This document shows, piece by piece, positions 46,846-58,414 of a DNA stretch of 64,000 nt (positions are counted from its first letter, which is position 1; the number at the start of each line of letters is the position of its first letter). Both the position numbers and the translations under genes were made by a program. Origin of the DNA: Asterella californica (taxonomy: Eukaryota > Streptophyta > Marchantiopsida > Marchantiales > Aytoniaceae); the NCBI GenBank assembly GCA_036924285.1, contig JAYKYS010000001.1, forward strand, positions 7,589,501 to 7,653,500, read 5' to 3'. The notes beneath the pieces were generated by a model. The model had not been told where the DNA came from and made no database searches. It worked only from the letters and a program-made list of their open reading frames with translations.

Positions 46846-49371
46846 ATGGGGAAACTTCCGGTGTTTTACGGAAAGGATGGAGAAGACGTGGAAGGATTTG
46901 TGAGGGACTTCAAAAGAGCATGCATTGGCAATGGAGATCGAAAGAAGAGCGAGTGGGTAGGGTTGATACCTGAATTTCTTGAGAATTCTGCATTGACATG
47001 GTATGAGGATAGGAAGAAGAGAAGCGTAGTGGGGACTCCAGTTGATACTTGAGAAGTATTGACGGAGGCCTTAATTGAAACTTTTCTTCCCGATGAAAGT
47101 TACGAGAAGTTAATGGTAGAGGTAACTTACCTCAAACAAGGAGAGAAAGAGAAAGTAAGGACTTACGCCGAGAGGGTGGAGAAATTAGAACAAAAGTTTC
47201 GGGTGGTTTTACGAAAGAGTGGAGATGTAGTAGAACCAACGATGGTGGGCATTGGAGCAATGCTCACAAAGAATTTTATTGGGGGATTGAGGCCGGAGAT
47301 TCGAACACAAGTGCGGTATGAGAGACCAACTTCGAAGGCTGATGCAGTGAAGATCGCAACCAGGATGGAAGAGAGTCTGGATGGAGACGACTTGCAACCA
47401 ATGACTGTTGGGGCAGCATGTGGAGATGTGCAAGGACCGATCATGCCAACTCTGACGCCTGCGAGTGTTCCGACTGTTCGATTTCAGAATCCGACTCCGA
47501 TAGCTCCTACGAGTGCGGTTACAGTCACTGTACCATCTAGATCTGTTACTCCCGACTTTCGTGATGAGTTGAAAAGTTTGACAGAGTCTCTGGCAGATTT
47601 GAAGATCAATATGGTGAATTTGTTGCAACACCGTAGTCCAAATGTTGGAGGAGGCTCACGAGGTTATGGGAACTATCAGTCTAGAGGTGGACCACCGCAA
47701 GGATCACCAAGTAACTACACGAACCAAGGATGTTTTACGTGTGGAGGATCACATTTCCAACGCAATTGTCCAAATCGTAATGGTGGAACGGCGGATGGAG
47801 CTTCAACTTCACAAAGCAAGGACAAGGGTGTAGCATGCATTGACATCTTGGAACCACGAGATGTACGAGAAGGTTTTCAATCTGTAGAGCTGTTGGCTCA
47901 AGAGAGGAAGAGGATGAGGACGCATTTCGACGAAGGAGAACCAATCGTGATGGAAGATTCTCCAAGTCAAAATACTCGGAGTAGCAAATCTTCTTCAAAA
48001 ACTAAAGAACGGCGGAAGAAATTGGGAAATACTGATTTCACAATTTCGATGGAGCAATCAAAATACAATGTGGTGGAAGACGTGGGTAAGCAACGAGCAA
48101 ACATTACCGTGGGACAGTTGATTGCTCTGAATCCTTCGGTGAGGAAAGAACTTCGTAGCGGTCTAAGCTCCCGACGAGGTCGGAAGAAGAAGGTAAATCC
48201 TTCTACTGTCGGTGTGAGTGCTTTAGATGCTAGTGAAGGAGAGGTGTGCAACAAGGCATCAAAAGTAGAGGCTCGTATCAATGGGAGAGATGTCTCAGAT
48301 GTTCTTGTCGATGGAGGATCGGCAGTAAATGCCATCTCAGAACGACTCATGAGGAAGTTGGATCTAGTACCAACTCGTCCTTCTAGTATCACGGTGGGCA
48401 TGGCTAACAGACAGCGAGTTAGACCATTGGGAGTGCTGGAGAGAGTTTGTGTGTCAGTAATGGGAGTGCAAGTAAACATGACATTTCAAATCTTGAAAGA
48501 GTCAAGTTATGAAATGTTACTCGGAAGACCTTGGCTTCGAGCAGTACATGCAACGGATAACTGGCACAAAGGTTATCTACGCATCGGACCGAATCACCAC
48601 CGGATCAAAGTTCCATTGCTTGGAGATCAAGTTGGGACGTCGGAATCCGATCGACCCACATCGGACTACTGGGAGTCAGAAGTTGTCGATACTGCTTCTG
48701 ATGTAGGTACCAATTCTTCAGATTCAGAATCTGAAAATACATCGTCAGAAGAGGAGAGAGAAGAACGAAATGTGGGTGTGAATGTAGTTGATCTTTTCCC
48801 TTCTCCGGAAGTGCAAAGAGATCGAGACAAAGAACCATTGACTCCCGAGGAGGTGGAGAGAAGAATTGCCACCTTACGTTATGGATCGAAGGTTACCAAA
48901 GAGGAGAAGAGTTCTTTCGAAGAGATCTTTCGCAAATACATTCATGTATTTGCATTTAGTTACAAGGATCTGAGGGAGGTCACACTGGAGCAACACCGTA
49001 TCGAGTTAGAGAAGGAAGTCAAACCGGTGCGACAGAAGCAACGAAGAGTGAGTCCTCCAATTGCGGATCTGGTGAAAGAAGAGATCGAGAAGCTGCACAC
49101 TGCTGGGTTCATTTATGAGGTGGAGCATTCTGAATGGGTATCACCCATTGTGATCGTAAAGAAGAAAAATGGCAAATTGAGGGTGTGTGTTGATTACAAG
49201 AAGCTCAATGCGATCACAAAGAAGGATTATTATCCTCTACTTTTCATCGACGAGATCTTGGAAGAAGTGGCGGGAAACGAATGGTACAGCTTTGGAGATG
49301 GTTACAGCGGATATAACCAGATCAAAATTGCACAAGAACATCAACACCTGGCCACTTTCACTACTCCGTGA
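46846..49371 (+). CDS. Gypsy gag-protease-RT N-terminus (one internal TGA)
   Basis: Starts MGKLPVFYGKDGEDVEGFVR. TGA at 47050-47052 (between VDT and EVLTEA, Trp expected) splits gag. Retrotransposon gag core (TEALIETFLPDESYEKLMVE, LTKNFIGGLRPEIRTQVRYE), zinc knuckle CFTCGGSHFQRNC at about 47731-47769 (CX2CX3HX4C, one residue shorter than usual). Protease motif VLVDGGSAVNAIS at about 48301-48339 (DGG in place of D-S/T-G). RT begins with KKKNGKLRVCVDYKKLNAIT near 49163 and runs to FTTP, where TGA 49369-49371 replaces a Trp. The relic at 12191-16600 retains Trp there (15287-15289). Confidence 0.9.
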
Positions 49372-50769
49372 GGTACGTTTGCATTTCGAGTCATGCCATT
49401 TGGTCTGTGTAATGCCCCTGCGACGTTTCAAAGGTTTATGAACAAAGTGTTCGAACCTTTCTTAGGAAAGTTTGTGAGAGATTTTATAGATGACTTTTGT
49501 GTTTACGGGAGTAAGGAGAAGCATTTTGAGCACCTTGTGAAGGTCTTAGAATGTTTAGATGTAGCAAATGCATCTCTCAATCCGAAGAAATGTATTTTTG
49601 GATGTGAGGAAGGGTTACTCTTGGGTCATATCATATCCAAGGACGACATTGCCGTTGATCCAGAGAAGGTGCAAAAGATCTTAGAGCTCCTTTTTCCTAG
49701 TACTCTCACTAAGCTACGACAGTTTTTAGGTATGGTGGGGTATTATCGAAGGTTTATACTCTCGTTCTCACATAAAGCATATGCTTTGACTGTATATCTG
49801 AAGAAGGGAGTAGATTACGTGTTGATTTTAGGAGATGAAGAAGCTCTAGCTGCCTTTGAGGAACTGAAGAAAGCTCTTACTTCAGCTCCAATCTTGGTTA
49901 AGCCCGATTGGAATAAACAGTTCATTCTATATACGGATGCTTCAAATATAGCAATAGGATGTACTCTAAGTCAGTATGATGTTGAAGGTAGAGATCATCC
50001 TATTGCCTATGCTAGTCGGCAAATGGTCAAGGCAGAGAGAAATTATTCTGTGACAGAGAGAGAAGGATTAGCAGTGATCTATGCTCTGAGAAAATTTCGA
50101 CATTATCTCATAGGAGGCAAGTTCACTATCGTTACAGATCATAAGGCATTGAAGTACATCTTCAATAAACCTATGGTCGAAAGACGATTAGCAAGGTGGA
50201 AGCTCTTATTGTCAGAGTACGATTATGAGATCTACGATCGACCAGGAAAGAAACACGCGAATGCAGATTTGCTATCTAGAGCTTACGATGGGGATGGAGA
50301 GGAGCCGGTGGATGACACCTTTCCTGATGAAGATTTGATGGTCTTGATGAGCAACTCTATTATCCCAATAGAATATCAAGAAATTTGGGATTTCGTTACG
50401 GAAGGTATCTATCCAGATGGGATGCGGACCAGAGAGAAGAAGGCGTTGATGAAACGAAGTCAACCTTACTCGGTGGTGGAAGGTGTGTTATTTCGTGAAG
50501 GAGTTGATGGAGTCCTGAGAAGAGCTGCGAGCAAGGAGGAGTCTCTACAACTCATGGAAGAATTCCATGACGGTCCAGTATGTGGAGGACATTTCGCAGG
50601 CAAGTTGACGGTCCTCAAGATACTTGACGCAGGATATCATTGGAGGGGGATGTTTAGAGATTGCCTGACGTATTGTAAAACCTGTGATGTTTGTCAAGCT
50701 TTCGCTATCAAATCTAGTGTTTCTACTCCTCTTAGATCTATTCCGGTTCTTGGACCTTTCGAGAAATGA
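49372..50769 (+). CDS. Gypsy RT C-terminus, RNase H and integrase zinc domain
   Basis: RT continues with MPFGLCNAPATFQRFMNKVF and the catalytic FIDD at 49483-49494 (F-I-D-D, a variant of Y-x-D-D), then LRQFLGMVGYYRRFI. RNase H shows FILYTDASNIAIGCTLSQ, EREGLAVIYALRKFRHYL, TDHKALKYIFNKP and KKHANADLLSRAY. The integrase zinc domain follows with HFAGKL...GYHWRGMF...CKTCDVC (HHCC pattern). It ends at TGA 50767-50769, after FEK, where the relic copy has Trp (13887-13889). Confidence 0.92.
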   Translation, partial: GTFAFRVMPFGLCNAPATFQRFMNKVFEPFLGKFVRDFIDDFCVYGSKEKHFEHLVKVLECLDVANASLNPKKCIFGCEEGLLLGHIISKDDIAVDPEKVQKILELLFPSTLTKLRQFLGMVGYYRRFILSFSHKAYALTVYLKKGVDYVLILGDEEALAAFEELKKALTSAPILVKPDWNKQFILYTDASNIAIGCTLSQYDVEGRDHPIAYASRQMVKAERNYSVTEREGLAVIYALRKFRHYLIGGKFTIVTDHKALKYIFNKPMVERRLARWKLLLSEYDYEIYDRPGKKHANADLLSRAYDGDGEEPVDDTFPDEDLMVLMSNSIIPIEYQEIWDFVTEGIYPDGMRTREKKALMKRSQPYSVVEGVLFREGVDGVLRRAASKEESLQLMEEFHDGPVCGGHFAGKLTVLKILDAGYHWRGMFRDCLTYCKTCDVCQAFAIKSSVSTPLRSIPVLGPFEK

Positions 50770-51674
50770 GGAATAGATTTTGTTGGGCCTTTGAATCGCA
50801 CCCCTCGCAACAATAAGTATATTGTTGTAGCCACAGATTATCTTACAAAGTGGGTAGAAGCTAGACCTCTTGTAACTATTGGAGAAGTTGAGGTGGGTAG
50901 ATTTCTGTACGAACGGATCATTACTCGGTTTGGATGTCCCTTGGAGTTAGTTTTTGATAGGGGTCGAGAATTTGTGAGCGGTATGACTACTGCTATGTGC
51001 ACACACTTCTCCATTTCTCAGAGGGTTACTACATCATATAAACCTAGTTCAAACGGTTTGGTAGAGAGGACAAACTTTACCTTGTGTCAAATGTTAGCAA
51101 AGGATGCTGACATAGAAGGGGCCAAACACAACTGGGACAAGCGTCTTCATGCGGTTCTATGGGAGTATCGTACAACAGTGAAGACGTCTACGGGATATTC
51201 ACCTTTCAAGATGGTGTATGGGTTGGAATCCAAATTACCAATCCAGTTCGACCAACCACCTTTCAGACCTTGCAAGCGGGATTGAAGAGAAAGGGTGGTC
51301 CAATAGCTGAGAAAGAGCGGGGAGAAACCTTGTTGGAGCTGGAGGAGAATAGAGACGCCGCAGCTCAACGCATTGAGATGGCTCAGCTGCAACAGAAGAA
51401 GAGCTATGACAAGCGCTTGGCGAAGAACAAAACGAAGTTACAGCCATTTCAAAAGGGTGAGTGGGTGATGTTATGGGATGCTATTAGGCACAAGCGAGTT
51501 CAAAAGAAGTTCTTACGTCGATATTTTGGACCTTTCATCATCTCCAAAGTGTGGAGTAATGACACCTATGATCTTCAACAAAGGAGTGGTACGTTCTTCG
51601 ACCGAGTGAACCACGACAAGCTGAAGAAGTTTCATCAACGTGATACTTCACTCCGAGGACGGAGTGAAAATTAA
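50770..51674 (+). CDS. Gypsy integrase core and C-terminus (one frameshift)
   Basis: Integrase core with DDE residues: VVATDYLTKWVEA, LVFDRGREFVSG and SSNGLVERTNF. After YSPFKMVYGLESKLPIQFD the frame is lost near 51265 and resumes in the next frame with TLQAGLKRKGGPIAEKERGE. It continues to the GPF module (FLRRYFGPFIISKVWSNDTY) and ends at TAA 51672-51674, 13 bases before the 3' LTR. No chromodomain is present. Confidence 0.9.
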
Positions 51675-51687
51675 GTCTGGGGGTAAA

Positions 51688-52487
51688 TGTCACACCACAA
51701 GTATCCCATTATTTGTGTGCGTGCTTATATAAATTTCATTAGGTATGACTATCTTATAGGTTACTCTAGTTCAAAGATCTAAATCTAGAATGATCAAAAC
51801 TAGTCATAACTAGCGGAGATAGTTATAACTAAGTTAGGGAAACTATTAGAGGTTTCACTATGGCACTATGTGACAAGTGCGGAGCTCTAAATATGCTTCT
51901 CAAAAGTATGTAACTTTGTTGACCATCGCTGATTGGATGCATGATGGAAAGTCATGCACAAAGATCTAAAGATGCTCCTCAATAGACGTATTAGTTTGTT
52001 GTCGCCTCCCGATTGGATAGGGTGGAAAGTTAACACTTTACAAAAGCTAAAGTAGGAGAATCTCTTACTTTTGTAAAGTAGAACAAGTAATGTGTGTGCT
52101 ATTCTTAAAGGCTTAGTAGCCTTTAGAAGTTTTACTATTTTGGATTGCGCACTTACCATGAGCTAACGTAACTTAGTGAAAGTTACCACGGTAAGAAGTT
52201 GTAGAGTATATAAGGAGGAGTTGAGAAGGTGGAAGACACTCTCATTTTCTTGTCTATAAGTAAAGTGAGCATTGGAGACCTTGGGAGTCCTTGAGTACTA
52301 TGTGATGCAATGTGGAGGGCGGGGTTAGAACTTGTTTGCAGGAACGCTATTAGAGAGATCGATGTGATCATGCGGGTCAGAGTGTTGAGTGAAGTGAGCA
52401 TGGGTATGATAGAATCTTTGTAATTAAGGTGCACTAGTAATCCTAGTCATCTGAGGTACCCCTGGGTGAGAGACAGGCCGGCTTACA
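51688..52487 (+). repeat. 3' LTR of the young gypsy
   Basis: 800 bp, TGTCACACC...TTACA. TATA box at 52207-52213. About seven transitions relative to the 5' LTR. Confidence 0.95.
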
Positions 52488-54614
52488 GACCGAACCTCCA
52501 AAAACTCCTCCCTGCGGCTTAAAACCACTCACACCGCACAAACGGATCGTCCAAACTGATATCCGTCTTCGCTAGCAGATAGATCTAGCTACCCTGAACC
52601 CAACGAGACTCCAAACAAGTCGTTTGGAGTTCCCCTTGCAAAACCACTCGAGAAATTTGGCCACAGGTTGCAAAAAACTGACGTAAATCAGCTCCCTGCG
52701 GCTCAAACTTGCTCACCACACTCAAACCAACAATCCAATTCACACACGGTCTTCTCCTATGAGTAGATGAAGACTCCCTGATCGCGTAGGCACCAAGAAC
52801 GAAGAGCTTGGCTCACCGATCGCGAAGAACAGCCCAACCTCAGGTCGCAGGTGAACAAAAATCTGATGTAAGCGCTTCCTTGCGAGCCAATTTCACTCAG
52901 AACTTCCAAACCGCCCGATGAAAACTGGTATCATCTTCAATTTCTTGTAGAACTCGGTGTTCTGATCCCGTTGGATCCAAGGACAGCAAGTTTGGACTAC
53001 GGAACGGTCCGAACGGTCCAACTCTCCTTCACAGATAACTGAAAATCTCAAATCTGCTTCCTGCGTCTCAATTTCTCTCAGTACACACTCCCCGATCCGT
53101 CTCTTCCCAAACCGTTTGAACCAGTGCGTAGCCTGCACAGATCTGAACCCAACGACGCCTTGCGCGCTTGCATTGGACTCCTAAATCTCCCGAACCGTCC
53201 GTTGACAGGTCGCAGGCGCAAGCTAACCCCTTAAGCACCCCCCTTGCAACAGTCTCTGTACGTACAGTTCTCTCTTGAATTCTGAATAATAAGAAGCAGG
53301 CCCCTTGCGTCTTTGATATAACGCCTGAAGCTCTGAATACCCAGTCAGCAAGTAACTAGGGGCCTAGCTTGATTTTACATTCTTTCGAATCGCATAACTT
53401 CTTCCCTGGATGTCCAAACGAAGTAAACAAGATGCCCATGGAAAGCTGACAACGAGCTCTACCCATCCATGTGATGAAAGTGAAGATCGGAAATTGGGCC
53501 AAAAGCCCGTAAGCTGGGGCTTAGCTTGTTTTCTCCATCTTTCGAGTCTTGTAACTTTTCCACTAGGCGTCCAAACGAAGTAGATGAAGTGCCTATGGAA
53601 AGCTGACAAGGAGCTCTATCCACTGGTGCAATAAAAACGAAGATCCGAAGTGGTGCCAAAAAACCCATAAGCTGGGGTCTAGCTTATTTTCTCCATCTTT
53701 CGAGTCCTGTAACTTTTCCACTAGGCGTCCAAACGAAGTAGACAAAGTGCCTATGGAAAGCTGACAAGGAGCTCTACCCATCTATGCGATGAAAATGGAG
53801 ATCTGAGATTTTGCAAAAAACCCGTAAGCTGGGGCCTAGCTTGTCTTCTCATGAGTGTCTTTGGAGCGACAAGCATCGAAGTTTGAATTTCATGTAGGAG
53901 CCGGTCCACGACACGACATCCACCCCCTCCAAACCTGTGCATCCTCTGATATGCACCAGAGATACCAACCAAGGAGTGGACCGGCACGCACACTCATTCC
54001 CATCATGTTATCCCTTCTCCCATCTCAATCAACCTCATCCTCAAGTCCACAACTCAATCGTCATCTTGAAGTTGCTACCCTGCCATGATCCTCCCTAGAT
54101 CCATGCTCATCGACTTTCACCTCAAACCTCCCATCCAATCACCCCCTCTAAATCTACACATCTTCAATATGCGAAGACATAGAAAGAATAACCCATCATA
54201 CCACAGAATTGTCTTCCATTTGCCCTGTAGAACCTCACCGTCGAAGTTTGTAACCCAAGTGTCGTAGTAGACATCCCCCATCTTGTCAATCATCATCCGT
54301 ATCCTGACTGTAATCCTCAACCTCAAGCATGTACATGTCGTTGTACGTAATCCTCTCTTCTCTTTAGTTTTTCTGAAAAAAAAGAACCACACCGCTGCAA
54401 CCAAAATCCTCAAACGTAACCATAATTGTCTCGCTGTAGAATAGTATCTTCCTCAACCATCATCCTCCCTGATATCTTCTTCTGAAAATCCTCACAACCT
54501 CCCAAGCATCATCCTCTCAACCTTCCTGAAAATATTTACAATCCCCCAAACATCATCCTCCCAACACAAATCACCTTCAGCAATGGCTTCTCCCCTGTAA
54601 GCCATCCTTATCCA

Positions 54615-56235
54615 TCATCCTATACCCGTAGCCTCGAGAGCATTCGTCCACTCTCCTTCAACCTCAGCATGTCTGTCCTTGATGATGTTAATGATGGCAT
54701 GGACTTCTCCTGTAGTCGCACCCAAGACCTCTCGTGAAATGAATTCAACCTTGACATCTTGAATGCGCTCCTCCCAATCTCCCTTCACATCCATCGTCAT
54801 CATCTCCGCATCTGGTTGTTGTTTGTCTGCAACCAGATCACCCACGTCCGCTATCTGCACCTCAACCATCTCCTCCGGTTGTGAAGGATCGCCCTCCATT
54901 GCCTGTTCAGGAAGAATAGTTTCCTGTTGAATCCTATCCTCCTGAGCTAGCCTCCCTGAAGAAGTATCTTCTTGTCCCTTCTTCTCGCTCTGCATCGTGG
55001 ATGCAGTATCCAACCTGAGCTCGTTTAGATCCTCGTGCTCATCCAAACCATATCTATGGAGATTATGCTCAATCTCCTCCACCCTAGCACCATAACTTGT
55101 AGCTTCGTCAACTACAACTGCATGTGCCGCAAGGTAATCATCCACAATCTTCTTCATCCCTCCTTTACCAACGTTGGCTTGAAGGAGAGTACCCGTACTT
55201 GTGAATGCAACCTTTCCATCCTCCCAAGAAATAACCTCACGTTGCAAAGACTCTGTAAAGTCGATGCAATCGTCCCGTTGATGGTCAGTACCATCACACC
55301 ACATACACTGATGTACCCAAGCTGGTTTGGGTACAAGCTCCATCTCAGTCGATGATCCCTTATCCTCCAACCTAGTAACCTTAGCTTGCAGATCTTGCAT
55401 CTTTTGCTGTAGGTCCTCGATGATTGGATCCTTCTCCTCTACAACCACAACTAGAAGTTGAACCTCAGATACTACCTGAACTGGTGTAGTAGTCAGCACT
55501 GCAGGTGTCAACCTTGTAACCATTTCCTTTGTATGTCTCCAGACAAGAAGCTCAACCGCTTCATGCACAACCTCCCAATTTCTTGTTAACCCTTCTTCTT
55601 CATCCCCATCCTCCAGAAGTAGCTCCAACTGTTCTTGCCATGGTTCATCCGCAGCTTGAAGAAACAGCTCCGTCTTGTAGCTCTCCAAGGTTAGCTTGTC
55701 CACCCAAGGTAGTTGAGAGAATTGTCTCTCAAACTCCTTTAACAGCTCTGTAGGCTGTAAACCCTTGTTGGATCGATTGACCCATTCCAAAAATGATTTC
55801 TTGGTTACTCGATCTGAGTTCTCCAAGAAATACTTCTCCATCAGCGCATGTGAAAATGTATCCCAGTTCCTCCCAAAACGCTTTGCTAGACCCTTCACAT
55901 GCTCCCTTATCTCAGGCACCGCAGCGAGTTCGAACGTCTCGATCATCTCCTTCTCCGGTACTTGATCCAAATCCATCTCCATCTTGTAACATCTCAAGTA
56001 GTCTGAAGATGTCTCTCCCATCAAATAGATCGAGCTTATCGATCATCCTCCGAAGCGCTTTCCTCCCCAAAGCCTCCTTTTGTTGGTTCCCTTGCTCTTG
56101 TCGCATAAACAAAGTGAAGGCTTGAAACAATCGTGCAGTTGCTGCATCCAACTGCATCCATGGTATACCCTCTGATCCATCCATCCCGTCCATAGTCATG
56201 GCTCGTCCCATCCTCCCATCCTCCCATGATCCCAA
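54615..56235 (-). CDS. Element II gag (one frameshift near the N-terminus)
   Basis: The N-terminal part is in one frame (56235-about 56030: LDAATARLFQAFTLFMRQEQ, ALRRMIDKLDLFDGRDIF). After a 1-nt shift near 56020, a 469-codon ORF (56024-54615) follows with KRFGRNWDTFSHALMEKYFL, SFLEWVNRSNKGLQPTELLK, ELFLQAADEPWQEQLELLLE, a coiled-coil-like segment (IEDLQQKMQDLQAKVTRLED) and a zinc knuckle CMWCDGTDHQRDDC (CX2CX4HX4C). The tail is acidic. This is the best-preserved gag of the family here and encodes capsid plus nucleocapsid; no protease or pol follows. Confidence 0.9.
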
Positions 56236-56384
56236 CCGTCTAGAAATCCATCATCCCAGGTCCACAACATCCTCCCGAACAACCAAACCCATCTTCATCC
56301 TCGTTCATGATTGCTGATCTCTTCTGTCCAGTTCTGACACACAAATATCTCCACCCCGGACCTTCACGTCGAGTTCACCACAGA

Positions 56385-58414
56385 TGTCGTGTCGGACGTT
56401 TTGCGTGAAGGATGTCCAGGAAAACACGAGGTTCCTGGCTGTGGAGATATTGTGTGTTGAAACAGAGACAAGACAGAGAAAAACAACCACGAAAACGAAT
56501 GCTACGATATATACACTCCCAAATGTATATACACTGCCGTTTCTTTCTCCTAACAGTAAAGAACTGATAATCAGACCTGAGCGGTCCGTAACCTACTTCA
56601 GAAGCCCTAAAACAAACCCCTTGAATCACAACCCCGACCCAAAACCACCAAAGCGTAGCTCAAAGCAAGAGAAACTTCTCTTTGCTAACAAACAGAGCCA
56701 CAGCAGTATCACAAGATCCAAACCCAAGTCCAAACCACATCCATGTATAAGCTCTTAGCTAAAGCTAGCTACCACAAGCTGTATACAACCAACCAGAATT
56801 CTAACGAACTAAAAAGAGCAAAACCCGTAGCGAAGAAATCGAAAAAGACCTATCTGTGGACTTCCTCTTTTCGCTGAACGGACTTCAGATGTCGATAGGG
56901 TCTCCTCCGCTGACTCCGTTAACCCAAGAAACATTCAGATCCGACTCCCAACAGCCGAGATATCGCCGATTTTCGGTCGTAGGTGACCGAACCTCCAAAA
57001 ACTCCTCCCTGCGGCTTAAAACTACTCACACCGCACAAACGGATCGTCCAAACTGATATCCGTCTTCGCTAGCAGATAGATCTAGCTACCTTGAACCCAA
57101 CGAGACTCCAAACAAGTCGTTTGGAGTTCCCCTTGCAAAACCACTCGAGAAATTTGGCCACAGGTTGCAAAAAACTGACGTAAATCAGCTCCCTGCGGCT
57201 CAAACTTGCTCACCACACTCAAACCAACAATCCAATTCACACACGGTCTTCTCCTATGAGTACATGAAGACTCCCTGATCGCGTAGGCACCAAGAGCGAA
57301 GAGCTTGGCTCACCGATCGCGAAGAATAGCCCAACCTCAGATCGCAGGTGAACGAAAATCTGATGTAAGCGCTTCCCTACGAGCCAATTTCACTCAGAAC
57401 TTCCAAACCGCCCGATGAAAACTGGTATCGTCTTCAATTTCCTGTAGAACTCGGTGTTCTGATCCCGTTGGATCCAAGGACAGCAAGTTTGGACTCCCGA
57501 ACGGTCCGAACGGTCCAACTCTCCTTCACAAGTAACTGAAAATCTCAAATCTGCTTCCTGCGTCTCAATTTCTCTCAGTACACACTCCCCGATCCGTCTC
57601 TTCCCAAACCGTTTGAACCAGTGCGTAGCCTGCACAGATCTGAACCCAACGACGCCTTGCGCGCTTGCATTGGACTCCTAAATCTCCCGAACCGTCCGTT
57701 GACAGGTCGCAGGCACAAGCTAGCCCCTTAAGCACCCCTTGCAACAGTCTCTGTACGTACAGTTCTCTCTTGAATTCTGAATAATAAGAAGCAGGCCCCT
57801 TGCGTCTTTGATATAACGCCTGAAGCCCTGAATACCCAGTCAGCAAGTAACTAGGGGCCTAGCTTGATTTTACCTTCTTTCGAATCGCATAACTTCTTCC
57901 CTGGATGTCCAAACGAAGTAAACAAGATGCCCATGGAAAGCTGACAACGAGCTCTACCCATCCATGTGATGAAAGTGAAGATCGGAAGTTGCGCCAAAAG
58001 CCCGTAAGCTGGGGCTTAGCTTGTTTTCTCCATCTTTCGAGTCTTGTAACTTTTCCACTAGGCGTCCAAACGAAGTAGATGAAGTGCCTATGGAAAGCTG
58101 ACAAGGAGCTCTATCCACTGGTGCAATAAAAATGAAGATCCGAAGTGGTGCCAAAAAACCCGTAAGCTGGGGCCTAGATTATTTTCTCCATCTTTTGAGT
58201 CCTGTAACTTTTCCACTAGGCGTCCAAACGAAGTAGACAAAGTGCCTATGGAAAGCTGACAAGGAGCTCTACCCATCTATGCGATGAAAATGGAGATATG
58301 AGATTGTGCAGAAAAACCCGTAAGCTGGGGTCTAGCTTGTCTTCTCATGAGTGTCTTTGGAGCGACAAGCATCGAAGGTTGAATTTCATGTATGAGCCGG
58401 TCCACGACACGACA
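56385..58414 (-). repeat. 5' LTR of element II
   Basis: 2030 bp, starts and ends as TGTCGTGTCG...CGACACGACA, a perfect 10-bp inverted repeat. Tandem ~157-bp units at roughly 57800-58350. Adjoining internal bases 56360-56384 hold the same possible primer site as element I (tggtgaactcgacgtgaa on the - strand). Confidence 0.93.

Larger units (their letters stand above)
44855..52487 (+). mobile_element. Young full-length Ty3/gypsy retrotransposon nested in element II
   Basis: 7633 bp with two 800-bp LTRs (44855-45654 and 51688-52487) and 4-bp target duplication GACC (44851-44854 and 52488-52491). The LTRs differ at about seven positions, all transitions. A primer-binding-site-like tggttccgttgccggga starts 3 bases after the 5' LTR (45658-45674), and the purine-rich tract gtctgggggtaaa precedes the 3' LTR. 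Order is gag, protease, RT, RNase H, integrase (Ty3/gypsy order), with no chromodomain seen. Three TGA stops at Trp positions and one frameshift near 51265 disable it. Same family as the relic at 12191-16600. Confidence 0.95.
44251..53918 (-). repeat. 3' LTR of element II, interrupted
   Basis: Two parts, 44251-44854 and 52488-53918, join across the gypsy insertion; the junction sequence (ggtgaccgaacctcc) is intact in the partner LTR at about 56986-57000. Begins TGTCGCGTCGG, ends CGACACGACA. About 157-bp tandem units at roughly 53300-53860. Confidence 0.92.
44251..58414 (-). mobile_element. Family R element II: gag-only LTR retrotransposon, split by a nested gypsy
   Basis: 5' LTR (on the - strand) 56385-58414; internal region 53919-56384; 3' LTR 44251-44854 plus 52488-53918, interrupted by the gypsy at 44855-52487. 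Target duplication ACGG at 44247-44250 and 58415-58418. Without the insertion the two LTRs are both about 2030 bp and differ by about 2% over the first 260 bp, so it is clearly younger than element I. Internal coding capacity is gag only. It inserted into an Smr-domain gene. Confidence 0.9.

Noticed and set aside
47050..50769. TGA read as tryptophan (recoding) in the gypsy
   Set aside because: The intact AKR gene uses TGA as its real stop at the family's C-terminus, and TAG also replaces Trp in the copia relic. Mutation explains it better.
53300..53860. CRISPR-like array or satellite
   Set aside because: Units are ~157 bp, directly adjacent with no spacers, and located at the same place in every LTR.
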